The notes under the pieces are model-generated. The model was not told the origin of the DNA, did not search any database, and saw only the letters and a list, made by a program, of their open reading frames with translations. Positions 27,701 to 39,700 of a stretch of 64,000 bases of DNA are shown here, piece after piece. How positions within the stretch are numbered: position 1 is the stretch's first letter; every line of letters begins with the position of its first letter. This stretch comes from Spisula solida (Eukaryota; Mollusca; Bivalvia; Venerida; Mactridae): the NCBI GenBank assembly GCA_947247005.1, contig OX365954.1:3674001-3738000 (forward strand), read 5' to 3'. Both the position numbers and the translations under genes were made by a program.

Positions 27701-30700
27701 CATAAACAAACATGTATTAGACTGGTAAATTAATTTACAACTTTAGCCTTGATTGTTGATTATTTTGCAAATATCAATATTCGGCATATGAACTGATATC
27801 AAAATTCGACACTACAAACGAATATCAATATTTGGCACTACAAACGAATATCAATATTTGGCACTACAAACGATTATCAATATGTGGCACTACAAACAAA
27901 TAGTCATCTCTAGAAGGGCAAGGATTACTAATATATAGTGTACAGCTATTGTGTTATCATGTTTATTTTGACAGGTATAAAAATTGCACTGTGAAGAAGC
28001 TGTACTAAGACTCAAATTACTAAAAACTGTTTCTTGATATGATTGAGAAATGAATGCTTGAGACACAATATTTCAATATAAAATGAGGCAGTCTTCAAAT
28101 ATTCTACAGTCTCAGTCTGTAAAATGGTTTATATGATATCTGCAAAATGGCCGATGCTCTGTTTCATAGAATAATTGACGTGCAGTCTATAAAAACATCC
28201 AATCTCATAGTTGATAGCTATTCAGAGCTACAATAGATTTTGAGAGGAGGGAGTAAGAAAAAGCAGACATCTGAAATACCCAAATAGAAAATGATGCTGT
28301 AGTTAAAAATACATGTACAGTGTTCCCTCTCGTAACGTCACTTCTCTCAAACGACTCCCTCCTTTAAACGACATTCAAAATTCCTCCCATGCAATTTCAA
28401 CGTTAAATTCCCTCCTAGAAACGACACCTCCCTTCTACGGCAAACGTCACTCAAAAGTTGTACCGACACTAAGAATTACCTCTCCGGACCGGCAAAGGTT
28501 AAGTCAGTTGTTGATTGTTTTCATAAGTATTGACACTGTCTGCCAAAATGTGTTAATATGGTATACTAATCATCATTGAGAAGCTTGTAAATCGCTATTT
28601 TTCACACTTGCATTGTGACACGATTAACAAATTGTGGTTTGGTCTAATTGGATAATTACGACGATTAAATTGTTTTCATTCATTGGTGGTCTGTATAATA
28701 ACTTTGGTCAGGGTAAGGTGAGAAACTTGTATCTTCTAATTAAAATAAAGTGACAATTAATGCATATTTTCTAATAAGAAAAAGGACAGCGTTTGTTTAT
28801 CTTAAAACAAATGGCGTCGGGAGTACGGTATCGTCTAAAGCCCGTCCGATCCGGACCGTCATGTATGTAAATTGGTGTACACGAACATTCTGTAATTTTG
28901 TATGTACATGTAGTCGGTACTTATTTTCATGGCAAAATCGGCGAAATAATTTAATTTTATATAATTAATAAAATCATAATCTGGTCAGGAGTTGGCAGCC
29001 TCAATACACTTTATTCATATTAACTAATTATGACATGCTGCTTGTGTACATCGTGTACATATTTTGGAGGCTAAATCATGCTATTTATGCACCAGAAGTA
29101 CAGTCCCTCTCCACATCGGCTCCCTCTCTACAACAAACACTCTGTCTGTCTCCCACAAATGTCGCTCAAGAGAGGTACCACTGTAGTACATAAAAGATTA
29201 TTTACCCTATGAGTTTTATAAAATACCCAATTAAACGTTGTCAAAACCCAAACAAAATTGAAACTCAGGGGTAAAATACCCAATGGACGAAAACCTAATG
29301 ATATATTTTTGTGTTCAGATGAAGTTGATTTGTGTTCAGATGAAGTTGATTAGTGTATCTTTCAGAAGTCATATGATGAAGATCCGGCTAGTAAGAAAGC
29401 TAAGAAAAGTTTAACACCGGTGGAAGTAGAGAAGAAACGACCGGTGAAGAAGTCTTCATTTGATGCTGATGAATTACTTCGCAAGCGACTTATGTCCCTG
29501 TATAAGTCAGTGTATGATTACGCTGTAAGTTCCTCTTGGTCTTTAATCAGATCTCAATTTGTTTCATTCTGATTGGAACCCCTCAAACTACTCTCTGAGT
29601 CTCTCTGTTACCAATATTCCTGGGAACCTTGAATCTATTATAACTGATCAGTTTTAACCGTTTTCTTGATCCCATTTATATTGTTCTTTTTTTCTGCTGG
29701 AAAATCTCCCTTGCTTATTTTCATGAAATCTGATAGGATGACCGATAATCATGGAATATTCTCGAAATTGAGGTATATATTTCACACAATATCTGAATTT
29801 TATGCCTTATTTACAGGATAGTTCAGGACGACTGCTCCGACAGATATTTATGTATCTTCCATCAAAGAAGGATTATCCAGACTATTATAAAGTGATAGCT
29901 GATCCTATAGATCTAGGAATTATAGAAGCAAAGATAAAAAATAACAAGGTAAGCATAGTTTAAGAATCTTCATCAGATCAGCTGAAATCAGCTACTTTTG
30001 TCAAATAAACAGTTTCAATTGTTGTCTAATTGTTGTTCTCCATATTATTGTCTATGGTGTTTCTCTATATTCTTGTCTAAGGTATTTCTCCATATTCTTG
30101 AACAGGGGCATTTTTAGCAGCTAAATGTTCCCATGCCTGTTTTACTAAAAGTTACATCTTTATATTGAGCCATGAGGCATAAGTCTGTCCTGCTACATAG
30201 AAGCTTGGTTTGTAGATCTATTTTAGTTCACTCATTATGAATGCATTTATATATATTTGGAAGTAAAATATTTTGTTCTGAAATAAATATGTGATATGTG
30301 ATGATTATTGTCTATTGATATCTAAGCATATATGACATAATTATGTTTTCAGTATCCATCTGAATATAACTTGATGTCAGATTTTGATTTGATGTTTAAA
30401 AATGCTCGACATTACAATGAAGAAGGTTCCCAGGTGTATACAGATGCTATAACATTAGAGAAAGCATTGAAAGCTAAATGGAGAGTGATCAACCAAGCTG
30501 CAGGAACGCCACGACCAGGAAAATCGTAAGTATTTATTGTGAATTTGAGCATTTAGAATATTCTGCTTTTCAGCGCAATGTGACCCAGGTAATCCAAACT
30601 ACCTTACATTTTTCAGACCTTGTTACCTGTACTATATTTATTTACATCACATCGTAACATGGCCTTATATCCGCATTTCGTGACAAAATTTTAAATTGAC

Positions 30701-33700
30701 AGTTGCGAAATTTTATCAGATGTGATGAAAAGTGGTTTCAAGGTCTTGGGTGGTATTTGGTTGGGCATATTCAATTGACTTCCTATATTGCAAAATAAAA
30801 TGTTGCCTAATTTTGTCCATTTTGTTGTGACATTGAACATATTGGGTTGTGTTGCACTGTATTTCACTGTATATTTCACACATTTGTGCGGTAATTTTCA
30901 GTAAAACTCGTAAAGGACCAGCTCCGACCAGTTTGGCTTCAAAGTTACAAGATTTGTACGAATCTATCAGAGATTATCAAGATACAAGGGGAAGAACTCT
31001 GTCAAGTCCTTTCATGAAAGTACCGGCGAAAGCAGTAAGTATTTTGTCTACATAAATCAACTTACTAATATTAGACTCAATTACAAAGCTTTTAACACTT
31101 GCTTGTGTGCTTATTATTAATGTATCTGTGTTAGTTAGCATGAGAAATTGGTAAGCATTGTGATTTATCAGCGTCTGCAAGATATTTTCGCTAAGATTCT
31201 ACTTTTTCATATGCTATTTTGAGCAAACTAAGACAGCTTGTACATTCAAGCAAAGTTATGTGGACTAGAATTATCATAAATAACTATTTTAATTGGATGA
31301 AAATGTACAGGTTCATTTGAATTTTCATATGTTCACAATAATCTATGGAAAAGATTGATGGTAGCTAAGATATGTCTATGAAACATCCCATGTATACAAC
31401 ATATATTGGTATCTGCTAAGTGTTTAAGAGTAAATTAATGTTCTCAGAAAGTAGATGACTTATAAGCCAAATTTGCTTGCCTTTGGGTTTGTGTGATAAG
31501 ATATTAAAACATTTTACGATACATTACAGGATTATCCAGACTATTACGAGGTGATAAAGAAACCTATTGACATGTCTAGTATATCACAGAAGATGTTATT
31601 GAAGCGTTACGAGTCAGTAGAGGACATGGTTCAAGATTTCGTGCAGATGTTTGATAATGCATGCAAATACAATGAGCCGGATTCCTTGATTTATAAGGTT
31701 AGATATATTGAATTCCAGAATAGGACTTCCATAATACAGGTGTATCTGTGTTCTGTATGCAGTAAGTTAGTAGGTTCAATCATATAATCATATATCACCT
31801 ATAATATGTATAAAGTATACTAGGCCCTTGAATCTAAAGATTGAGGGTCAAAATGTGGAAATTTCAAGGGTAAAAGGGCTGAATTCAGGGTAAAAGGAGC
31901 TGGGGATGTAAATCGTTATCTGTTAACCAAATGTTTTGTTATCCATTTGCAAAATCGCTAGCAATGTAATCAACATTTAAAAGAATATGTTAATTATGCC
32001 CCCCATCTTTGATGAGGTGGTATATTGCTTTGCACATGGTGGTCGGTGGGTCCGTCGGTTGGTTGGTCTTTCGGTAGACCAAGTTTCTGTTCAATAACTT
32101 TAGAATGCTTTGCCCTAGAATCTTACAGGGAGGTTGGTCATCAACAGTGGATGACCCTATTGATTTTGAGGTCAGTAGGTCAAAAGGTCAAGGTCACTGT
32201 GACTTACCATTTCCATTTTACAAACATTGCTTGTTTAGAATTTTATTTGAATCTTGCGGAATAAAATCTTTTTCAATCAAGTTGCCTCTATTTGAATTTA
32301 TTTTACTGTATGCCAGGATGCCTTGACACTACAGAGGGTGTGTCTCGAAAAGAAGGAGGAGCTAAGTGATGATTGGACGAATGTACCGGATGTGCGAGCA
32401 AGCGTACAGGAAATGATGACAAATCTATTTATAGCAACATATAATCATCAAGATGAAGAAGGCAGATGTTATTCTGATTCTTTTTCGGAACTGCCAGAAA
32501 GGGATCCAGGAATGGACCCTAATGCTGAGTATGACACTATAACTAAGTAATCTCTTTGTTCATATTCCTGATGAAGACTTGAAAATATAGTCAAAACGTC
32601 AATAAATCCTGGAGTTTGTGTTGTTTTATTTTTTTACTATGATTAAGTTAAATGATTAGATTTATCTATCAGGCCTAGTTTTCTCAAATTAACAAGTTCA
32701 TAATTTAAAACCCACTTGAATATTTTTGGACAAATGTATGTCAAGTTAACGCTCAATTTTTGCTGTGTTAATCTGATTTTATCTAATTTTTGTTCATAAA
32801 ATTTTTCAATTCTTTCCACATGATTTATAAAATTTAACCTTATATTTTTCATTCTGTATTTTTGTTTTTCAGACGACCACTGTCATTTGACAAAATCAAG
32901 AGGAATCTTGATAGGGTAAGATAATGTTTAGTTCTTATGTCAAGATTTCTCTCAGAAGAGATCAATTGCTTAAAAATAACAAAATTTATCTTAAGTGGTA
33001 TATTGCTTTTCTCAAGTTGGTCAGTCAGTCTGGGTGTCGGTTGATCAGTAGACCTAACAGTTTCCATTCAATAACATAGCAAGAATGCTTGATCCTAGCA
33101 TAAGTAAAAGGCTACTGAGCTTGTAGCACTTGCCAATCAAAGTGCTAAGAAATGGTATGATATATGAAAGTGATGGTACTATATGTCTTTGCATAGAAGT
33201 AGAAAAGTAATATCAGTTGCAAAAACTTGCTTTGAGTTAGCATGAAATAAGAAATTACCATGAATTTGTATACATTGTGTCTTCGATATCTGTATATATA
33301 TTTGTAATGAAACTATACAACTTACGTATCAGAGCTTTTCTTGGGAGCTACTTACAGAGATTGTATTACATTATGTTTTCAGGGACGTTATCGTAGAATG
33401 GACAGGTTCCAGGAAGACATGTTCAAGGTGTTCTCACGAGCCCGGGCTCTCAGTCGGTCAGATTCACAACTATACGAGGATGCTGTAGAAATGCAGATGT
33501 TCTTCATTAAGACGAGAGATAATCTATGTAAGAATGGAGAGGCACTACTCACACCAGCTTTAAGTTATACAGATAAACACCTACATAGTATTGTTGAGGT
33601 ATGCTATATATTCTCTCAGAGTATGATAGTTGTGTATTGTCAGTCTACCTTATAATGACTGATATAGTTTGATTTGTTTTATCAGTCAAAATAAACAAAA

Positions 33701-36700
33701 TCACACAATCAGACAGCACACTATTATAGATTAGTAATCCTCACATTTCTGGAGATGACATATCTCTAGTGTTGCCCTACTGTGTTATTATGGTTTTTGT
33801 GACAGGTAAAAGAAGCTGCACTATATGTCAAACAATTTTAGGGCTGTGTACATTTTGCTGATTCACTGTTGTTTTTATTTTCAAAAATATGTTTTTCATC
33901 AAAGTTTTATTAAGATTTGGACTAGGGGATTAAAATTTTATCTGCTCGCAGAAATTACGACACATGTGAAATCTTGCATTTTTTTCCTAATAAAATATGA
34001 GATTTCCTTTCATGAATTATTCATTGAAATTGAGTGAAAATAATATAAAGGGAGTCTTGATGAAAAACCTATAAATGGAGTCTTGGTGAAAATACTATAA
34101 AGGTAGACTTGGCAAAAATACTAAAAAGGGAATCTTTGAAAATACTTCAAAGGGAGTCTAGGTGAAAATACTATAAATGAATCTTACTTTACTGGCCTTC
34201 TAACAGGATCCTGTTTTCTTGATAATTCCCCTACTTTTGAGGACCATCCACCGGTCCTACCTTTATTTCACTCCACTTATCCCTGACAGTGCATGTTTTA
34301 TATTGTACAGGCTGAAAAGCTTGCTAAGAGCGTAGCTGAACAAGCAGAGGATGAGAAGAAGATTGGTGAAGGGGAGGAAACTCCGCAAGTAACATCTGAG
34401 GTAAGGGAGGAAACTCCGCAAATAACATTTGAGGTAAATTGTAATCAATGCTACAAGGAGAGGAAACTCCGCAAGTAACATCTGAGATCAATTGTATTGT
34501 TCTATTGTGGTTGACATGATGGTAAATTCTTACTTCTGTGTAAGCTGGTGAAAATATTAAAGAAGAGAAAGTTCCTAGTAACATGGCATTTTAACTTTCG
34601 AACTATCTAGGTGATTCTGATTTTTTCTATGCGTTTAGGGATGGCAACTCTAAACGTTAATAACATGCCGAGCATAGCCTTTATTTGCCAGTCGGCTTTC
34701 TGCTGAAATATGGCAGGCATATGTGTGCCTCCACCCGGATTCGAACCTGGATCGCCAGATTAGACGACAAGTGCCTTACCACTACAAAACTTAACTCCTC
34801 ATAAGGGTCTTTGTCTGCTTTGTCATTCTGGAGAAAAAGGTTTGTTGAAATACATGTTTAATGCATACTGATGTGAACAGTTTTAACGCTGTTTATATCA
34901 ACTCTTCAGTCTTATTTTATTCTATTGACAAAATTATCAACTAAACTTCAGTATAGTTGTATGTTGCTGAGATTGTTCTCATGATTGATGTTCTAATTAC
35001 AGGGAGATGAAAATGAGAACAGTTTGAAGTTCAATGATCAGATATATTCTATTGGAGATTTTGTCTACATTGAACCAAGGTAACACATCTTACTCACTCT
35101 GTCACATTATTGCTTGATTTGGTATTTTTAAAAAAAGCTTTAAAGAGAAAAAACTTCTATTGAATTGAAAACTAAACTTTACTATTGTGATAGCAAAATG
35201 TTTCATTAGCACTGTCCTGTGTTGACCTAATTAACCTAACAAGTTCTGGAAAGACTGATTATTCTAAATACATAATGTAGACTAGAGTCAGTAGGTAGCC
35301 AAGTAGTGATCAGCTGTTAATATCTCTCTAAACATATAAGTTTATAAGTAGATATTTCCTCAAGTCAAAAAGTTATTCTAAATTTCATGCATTCAATATG
35401 TATTTTTTAAAATTTCTAGATAGAGTTGAATTTTGGCAAAATTTATACTACATGTAATATTGGCAAATTTGTGATTGAAATTCACTGATTCCACTTCTCC
35501 AATAATGCAGTATTTCGTAAGAAAGTGTTTTAATCAAGTAAAACTATTTTACCAACACACATGATTGTATGCATAGCAGGTCAATGTCTAAGTCAGGTCG
35601 ACTTAGGAAACGAAACACTAAGTACAAGAGGTATTATTGTTAGCAGTTCAAACTGTTTGTGTTTTAATATATATTTCGTTGTTTTTGCATTTATGTTTGT
35701 TGAAATCAGTTGAAATAATGTTTTTTTGATATTCCTGGGGTGGTATTTACAAAGCATCTTAAGGGAAAACTTAAAAAAATAAAAATCTTACAATTTAATT
35801 AAGTGTAACCACTAAACAGGAAAATCAAGATTACATGTATTTAATAGTTTACATAGTTTAGAAGTATTATGTAAAGAGCTACAATAATCACAAAGAAAAC
35901 ATGGGTTATTCTTCGTTTCTTTGGAAGCATGTGCAGCTCAAATTTTTAACTCAAGCAAAAACATTTAAGTTTTCCCTTAAGATGCTTTGTGAATACCAGC
36001 CCAGGTCTGCTACAAATAAGTTAGTTACCTTCCCCCATATTAAAGGTGGATGGGTATATTATTTTGTGTTTATCTGTCAGTCTTTGTATTGGTAGACCAA
36101 ATGGTTTTTAGATGAAAGCTTAAGAATGTTTCAGCCTCGGAACAGGTTGGTTGTGACTGTCAGATGGCTTCCAATTCCAATGTTTTTTGGGGTCAGTAGA
36201 TTAAAAGTCAAGAACATGGAGATAGTTTATCATTAAGGGGAAAGTTTGTTTTCAACAAGCTCTTTTCCTAGTACTAAATCATTAATTATATGGAATTTTA
36301 ATTTGGGTAGATGACTTTTATTGTAATTTTTTTTAATTTTACATTTATGAAATCATTGTATTTATATGAACGAAGAGTTTACCGTATATCGGGTAATTTT
36401 CGCGTGTACCTAATTTTCGCTTTATTCGCGTCCAAACCAATTTGCTAAAATTGAAAACAGCGAAAAATGCATACCAGAATTTCGCGATTGTCCGAAGATG
36501 AATGTTTCTACTTTCGTTTTCGTTTACCGGCGTCGTAATATTAACGCGTGATGAAAATCGATAGTTTATACTAATGTCTAGTACTATACGATAACCATTC
36601 TCGTTCACCAGAGTATTCTTCGTCCGAAACATAGTCTGGGAACTTGACTAACCACTGATGTATGAGGATGTACGATAACATAATCCGTATAAATCATACA

Positions 36701-39700
36701 TAAGCTTTTAGTAAAACTAATTTAACTAAACCACCTATAAAGTTCAAAGTTTAAACAATTATGTTGTTTAAGATGCTATTACACCAACAAGCGTATTAAC
36801 ACTTATTCATGAGTCTTGAATGTAAACAAGTAAGGGCCAATTTAACAAAAGAATTTTCCCGTCTATTGTATGAAACAATTGAAAATAAATGACGAGGTGT
36901 GAAATACATATCTCTGTAGATCTATTTCACCTGTGAAAATATCTTTTATACATACGACAACGCGGTATAGTTCGCTGGAGATAACACTAGCCTTTGTTTA
37001 CAAATAAAAATGAATATTAAATACATTTTCGATATTCATTTTTGTTCAAATTTGTGCATATACACTTTTAATGATATACTCTTTAAATCTACACTGATAA
37101 CTGGCGGCCAGTCGACCGTGCAGTGTTTATAATTTGCTTTGTTTGTTTATTGACAAGACTTAGAGTTATCCCCGGCAAACTATACATACTTATTTTTATT
37201 AATATGCGATCCCGCTGTTGACAACAAAATACGCACGCCGGTACCAACCGGTCCATACTGGTTTTAGCTGTGCTAAAACAATCATGTTGGATTAATCTCC
37301 CCTTACAAGATGGAAAACGCGAAAAAAACAAACAGAGGTAATCGCTAAAATTAGCTTCTCTAAAATTTGATTTTGCCGAAAATCGCGAAATTTGCAGTAC
37401 GCGAAAATTACCCGATATACGGTATATTATATGCATAAATTAATATACCCAATGTTATTAACCCTATACCATATAGTGAAGAATTTTGTTGTATCTAGAA
37501 TATTTCCATGCATTTCAACCTATTGACCCAAACTGATTATCAGTATCAATCACTATTTGTAGCAATAACTAAAACAGAAAACTTTAAATAGATTTAAGCC
37601 TTGCTCCTGTCCTCTTATATCATATAGAAGTACACTCTGCATGGTGCTTGGTACCATCATTGAATGTTTAGTGGGTGGAGTATGAAATAAATAATCCTGA
37701 TTTTCCCAAAGTCATAGGTCATTGGCCAATCTGAATGACCACACACATATGACTGTCTCAGTCAACCAAACATACATTGATAATTGCTGAATGTTATATT
37801 TTATGTTATCAGAGATTCGGACAGTGAACCTCACATATTCTGTATAGAGAAGATCTACACAGACGCAGCAGGACAGCAACAGGTGTATGGTAACTGGTAC
37901 TATCGACCTAACGAGACATTTCACCTAGCAACCAGGAAATTCCTACAGAAAGAAGTCTTGAAGAGCGATTGTTACGCCAGCAATTCACCCAGCCAGATCA
38001 TCGGAAGATGTTTTGTTATGAATGTGAAAGAGTATTTCAAATTTAAACCTGAGGTAAGTTTATATGCCCCTTTTCTTTCCGTATTGCCTCAAATGTTGGA
38101 TGATGATTTAGGTGTTTAACAATAGCCTTTTATACTTATTATAATAAAAATTCAGAAATCTGGTGAAATATCCCTATAATTGAAAAACATTAGTATTATG
38201 TATGTATGTATACTTTGCCTGAACTTTAAGTAGACATTTAGTGATATTATTAATGGTGTTTTTTTCTGTATAAAAGATATATATATATATGATGATATTT
38301 ATACATTGCAGGGTTATGCAGATGCTGACGTGTATGTTTGTGAGTTTAGATATACCAGCAAGACAAGAATGTTTAAGAAAATCAAGGTATATTGTACTAT
38401 ATAATGTTACATGGCAGTGACTGGTGAAAGTTTGGTTTCTAACATGTATATATTTAAGCTCTCAAGTTGACTTCATATGCTCCCTGAAGTAGAATCATAC
38501 AGGTATAATACTGCAGAAATTAGTTAATAGGTTTACTCCAAAGAAGCAGTTAGATAATGTCACATATCTTAAGAAACACCCTATGGATCTATCAATAATA
38601 TCATATCTTGAATGATTTGCTTATTGTAATCTTTTTTCCATGTAAGTGTCCTATTTTTTTTCCAAGTTTCAGCAGAATTATGGCCTTTCTTTTAAATCCT
38701 AGTTTTCATGGATTATCCATTTAGTGTTAAAACTTTGTTATTCTAGCTGTGGTCAGTACCTCATTATGAAGAACTGAAGTTATCTGAGAGAGAGATACCC
38801 TTACATCCTATTAGAGTCGCCTCCGTGTTTGCTGATAGAGACAAAGATGAATTTGATGATGGTGATACAAGTATACTAGATAAAGAAAGAAATGTAAGTA
38901 TTTGAGTTTGTACATTTAGGGTCCCAATTATTCCGGAATAATCTGAAAATCCAGATTCACTGCACAAAAAAAAGAACATTTCTGCATAAAAATAAGTTAA
39001 TTGATGAAACGTATTGACAAAGTTATCATCATTTGGAACTTTATAAGCCGAATTAGAACTATAGAACAATGTTTGAATTGTGTTTGAGAGTAGGGTGTGT
39101 GCTAATGACACCCTAAACAAGAGTTATGCCTCATTAGGACCTCTGGATAAGATTTCCCCTCAAGTTTGTTGATTTCCAATTTCTTAACATGATGACATCA
39201 ATTTTAAGGTTGATGTAACATTCAGGGTGGGGTAACGGTATAAAGTTCTGGATTGGGGTATCTGCGTGATTATTAACAAATTTTGTGACATTGCGGCAAA
39301 TTTGTCAGTCTTTTAGTAACTTTGATGAGTCCTGATCTGAGAATCTTGAAGTTGTGTATCATATTGAGCCTTGTGGAGTTTAATAATGGACATCTTAATC
39401 CCTGAATTTGGAACAAGTACTGTTTAGTAACATAGAAAGTTGGTGTTATTTGTAAGATTTGTAAATGATCTATGATTGATTTGTCAGCACCCATTATGTT
39501 ATACTATATGATTTCAGGAAGTGAATGTTGGTTCACCGAATGAAGAGGGTCAAGTATTGTTTGAACAGATGAGAACTATGACTGGTATATATAAAGTGGG
39601 TAAGTAAACGAGGAATTTATAGTCTTCTATGCTTGTTTGTCCACAAGTATTTTGTACACTGATCTTTTTTGTGACTTTCATGCTCTGCTGGTTGAGTGCT

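Larger units (their letters stand above)
20918..29365 (+). other. PBRM1 intron 11 (8.4 kb)
   Basis: Holds minisatellites (21488-21867, 23770-24140, 27765-27900), palindromes (21931-22082, 27030-27123), MITEs (22503-22739, 27386-27630, 28318-29183), a degraded tRNA-derived SINE (~24940-25080), a piece of the ATGCCCC element family at ~25650-25740 and one microexon candidate (23483-23530). No other gene is visible. Confidence 0.7.
29949..33382 (+). other. introns between exons 13 and 19
   Basis: The gaps 29949-30352, 30526-30901, 31035-31529, 31698-32316, 32547-32872 and 32916-33382 are short introns. Two carry pieces of the ATGCCCCCC element family (31994-32210 and about 32998-33100), and one carries a hammerhead-like tail (32566-32603). 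Nothing else is seen. Confidence 0.65.
36380..37424. mobile_element. element with TACCGTATATCGGG ends carrying nested repeats
   Basis: Left TACCGTATATCGGGTAATTT, right the exact inverse (AAATTACCCGATATACGGTA). TTTTCGCG motifs recur at both ends. It contains a transposon tail (36592-36662) and a MITE (36966-37184). No intact protein; the - strand frames at 36345-36632 and 37089-37436 are not recognisable. Confidence 0.75.

Noticed and set aside
34737..34784. Possible tRNA gene on the - strand
   Set aside because: The B-box is perfect, but acceptor and anticodon stems do not form around it; it is better explained as a tRNA-derived SINE.
36345..37436. Open frames on the - strand (95 and 115 codons)
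   Set aside because: They lie in a non-autonomous transposon and include its inverted termini and a nested MITE; no transposase motif is visible.
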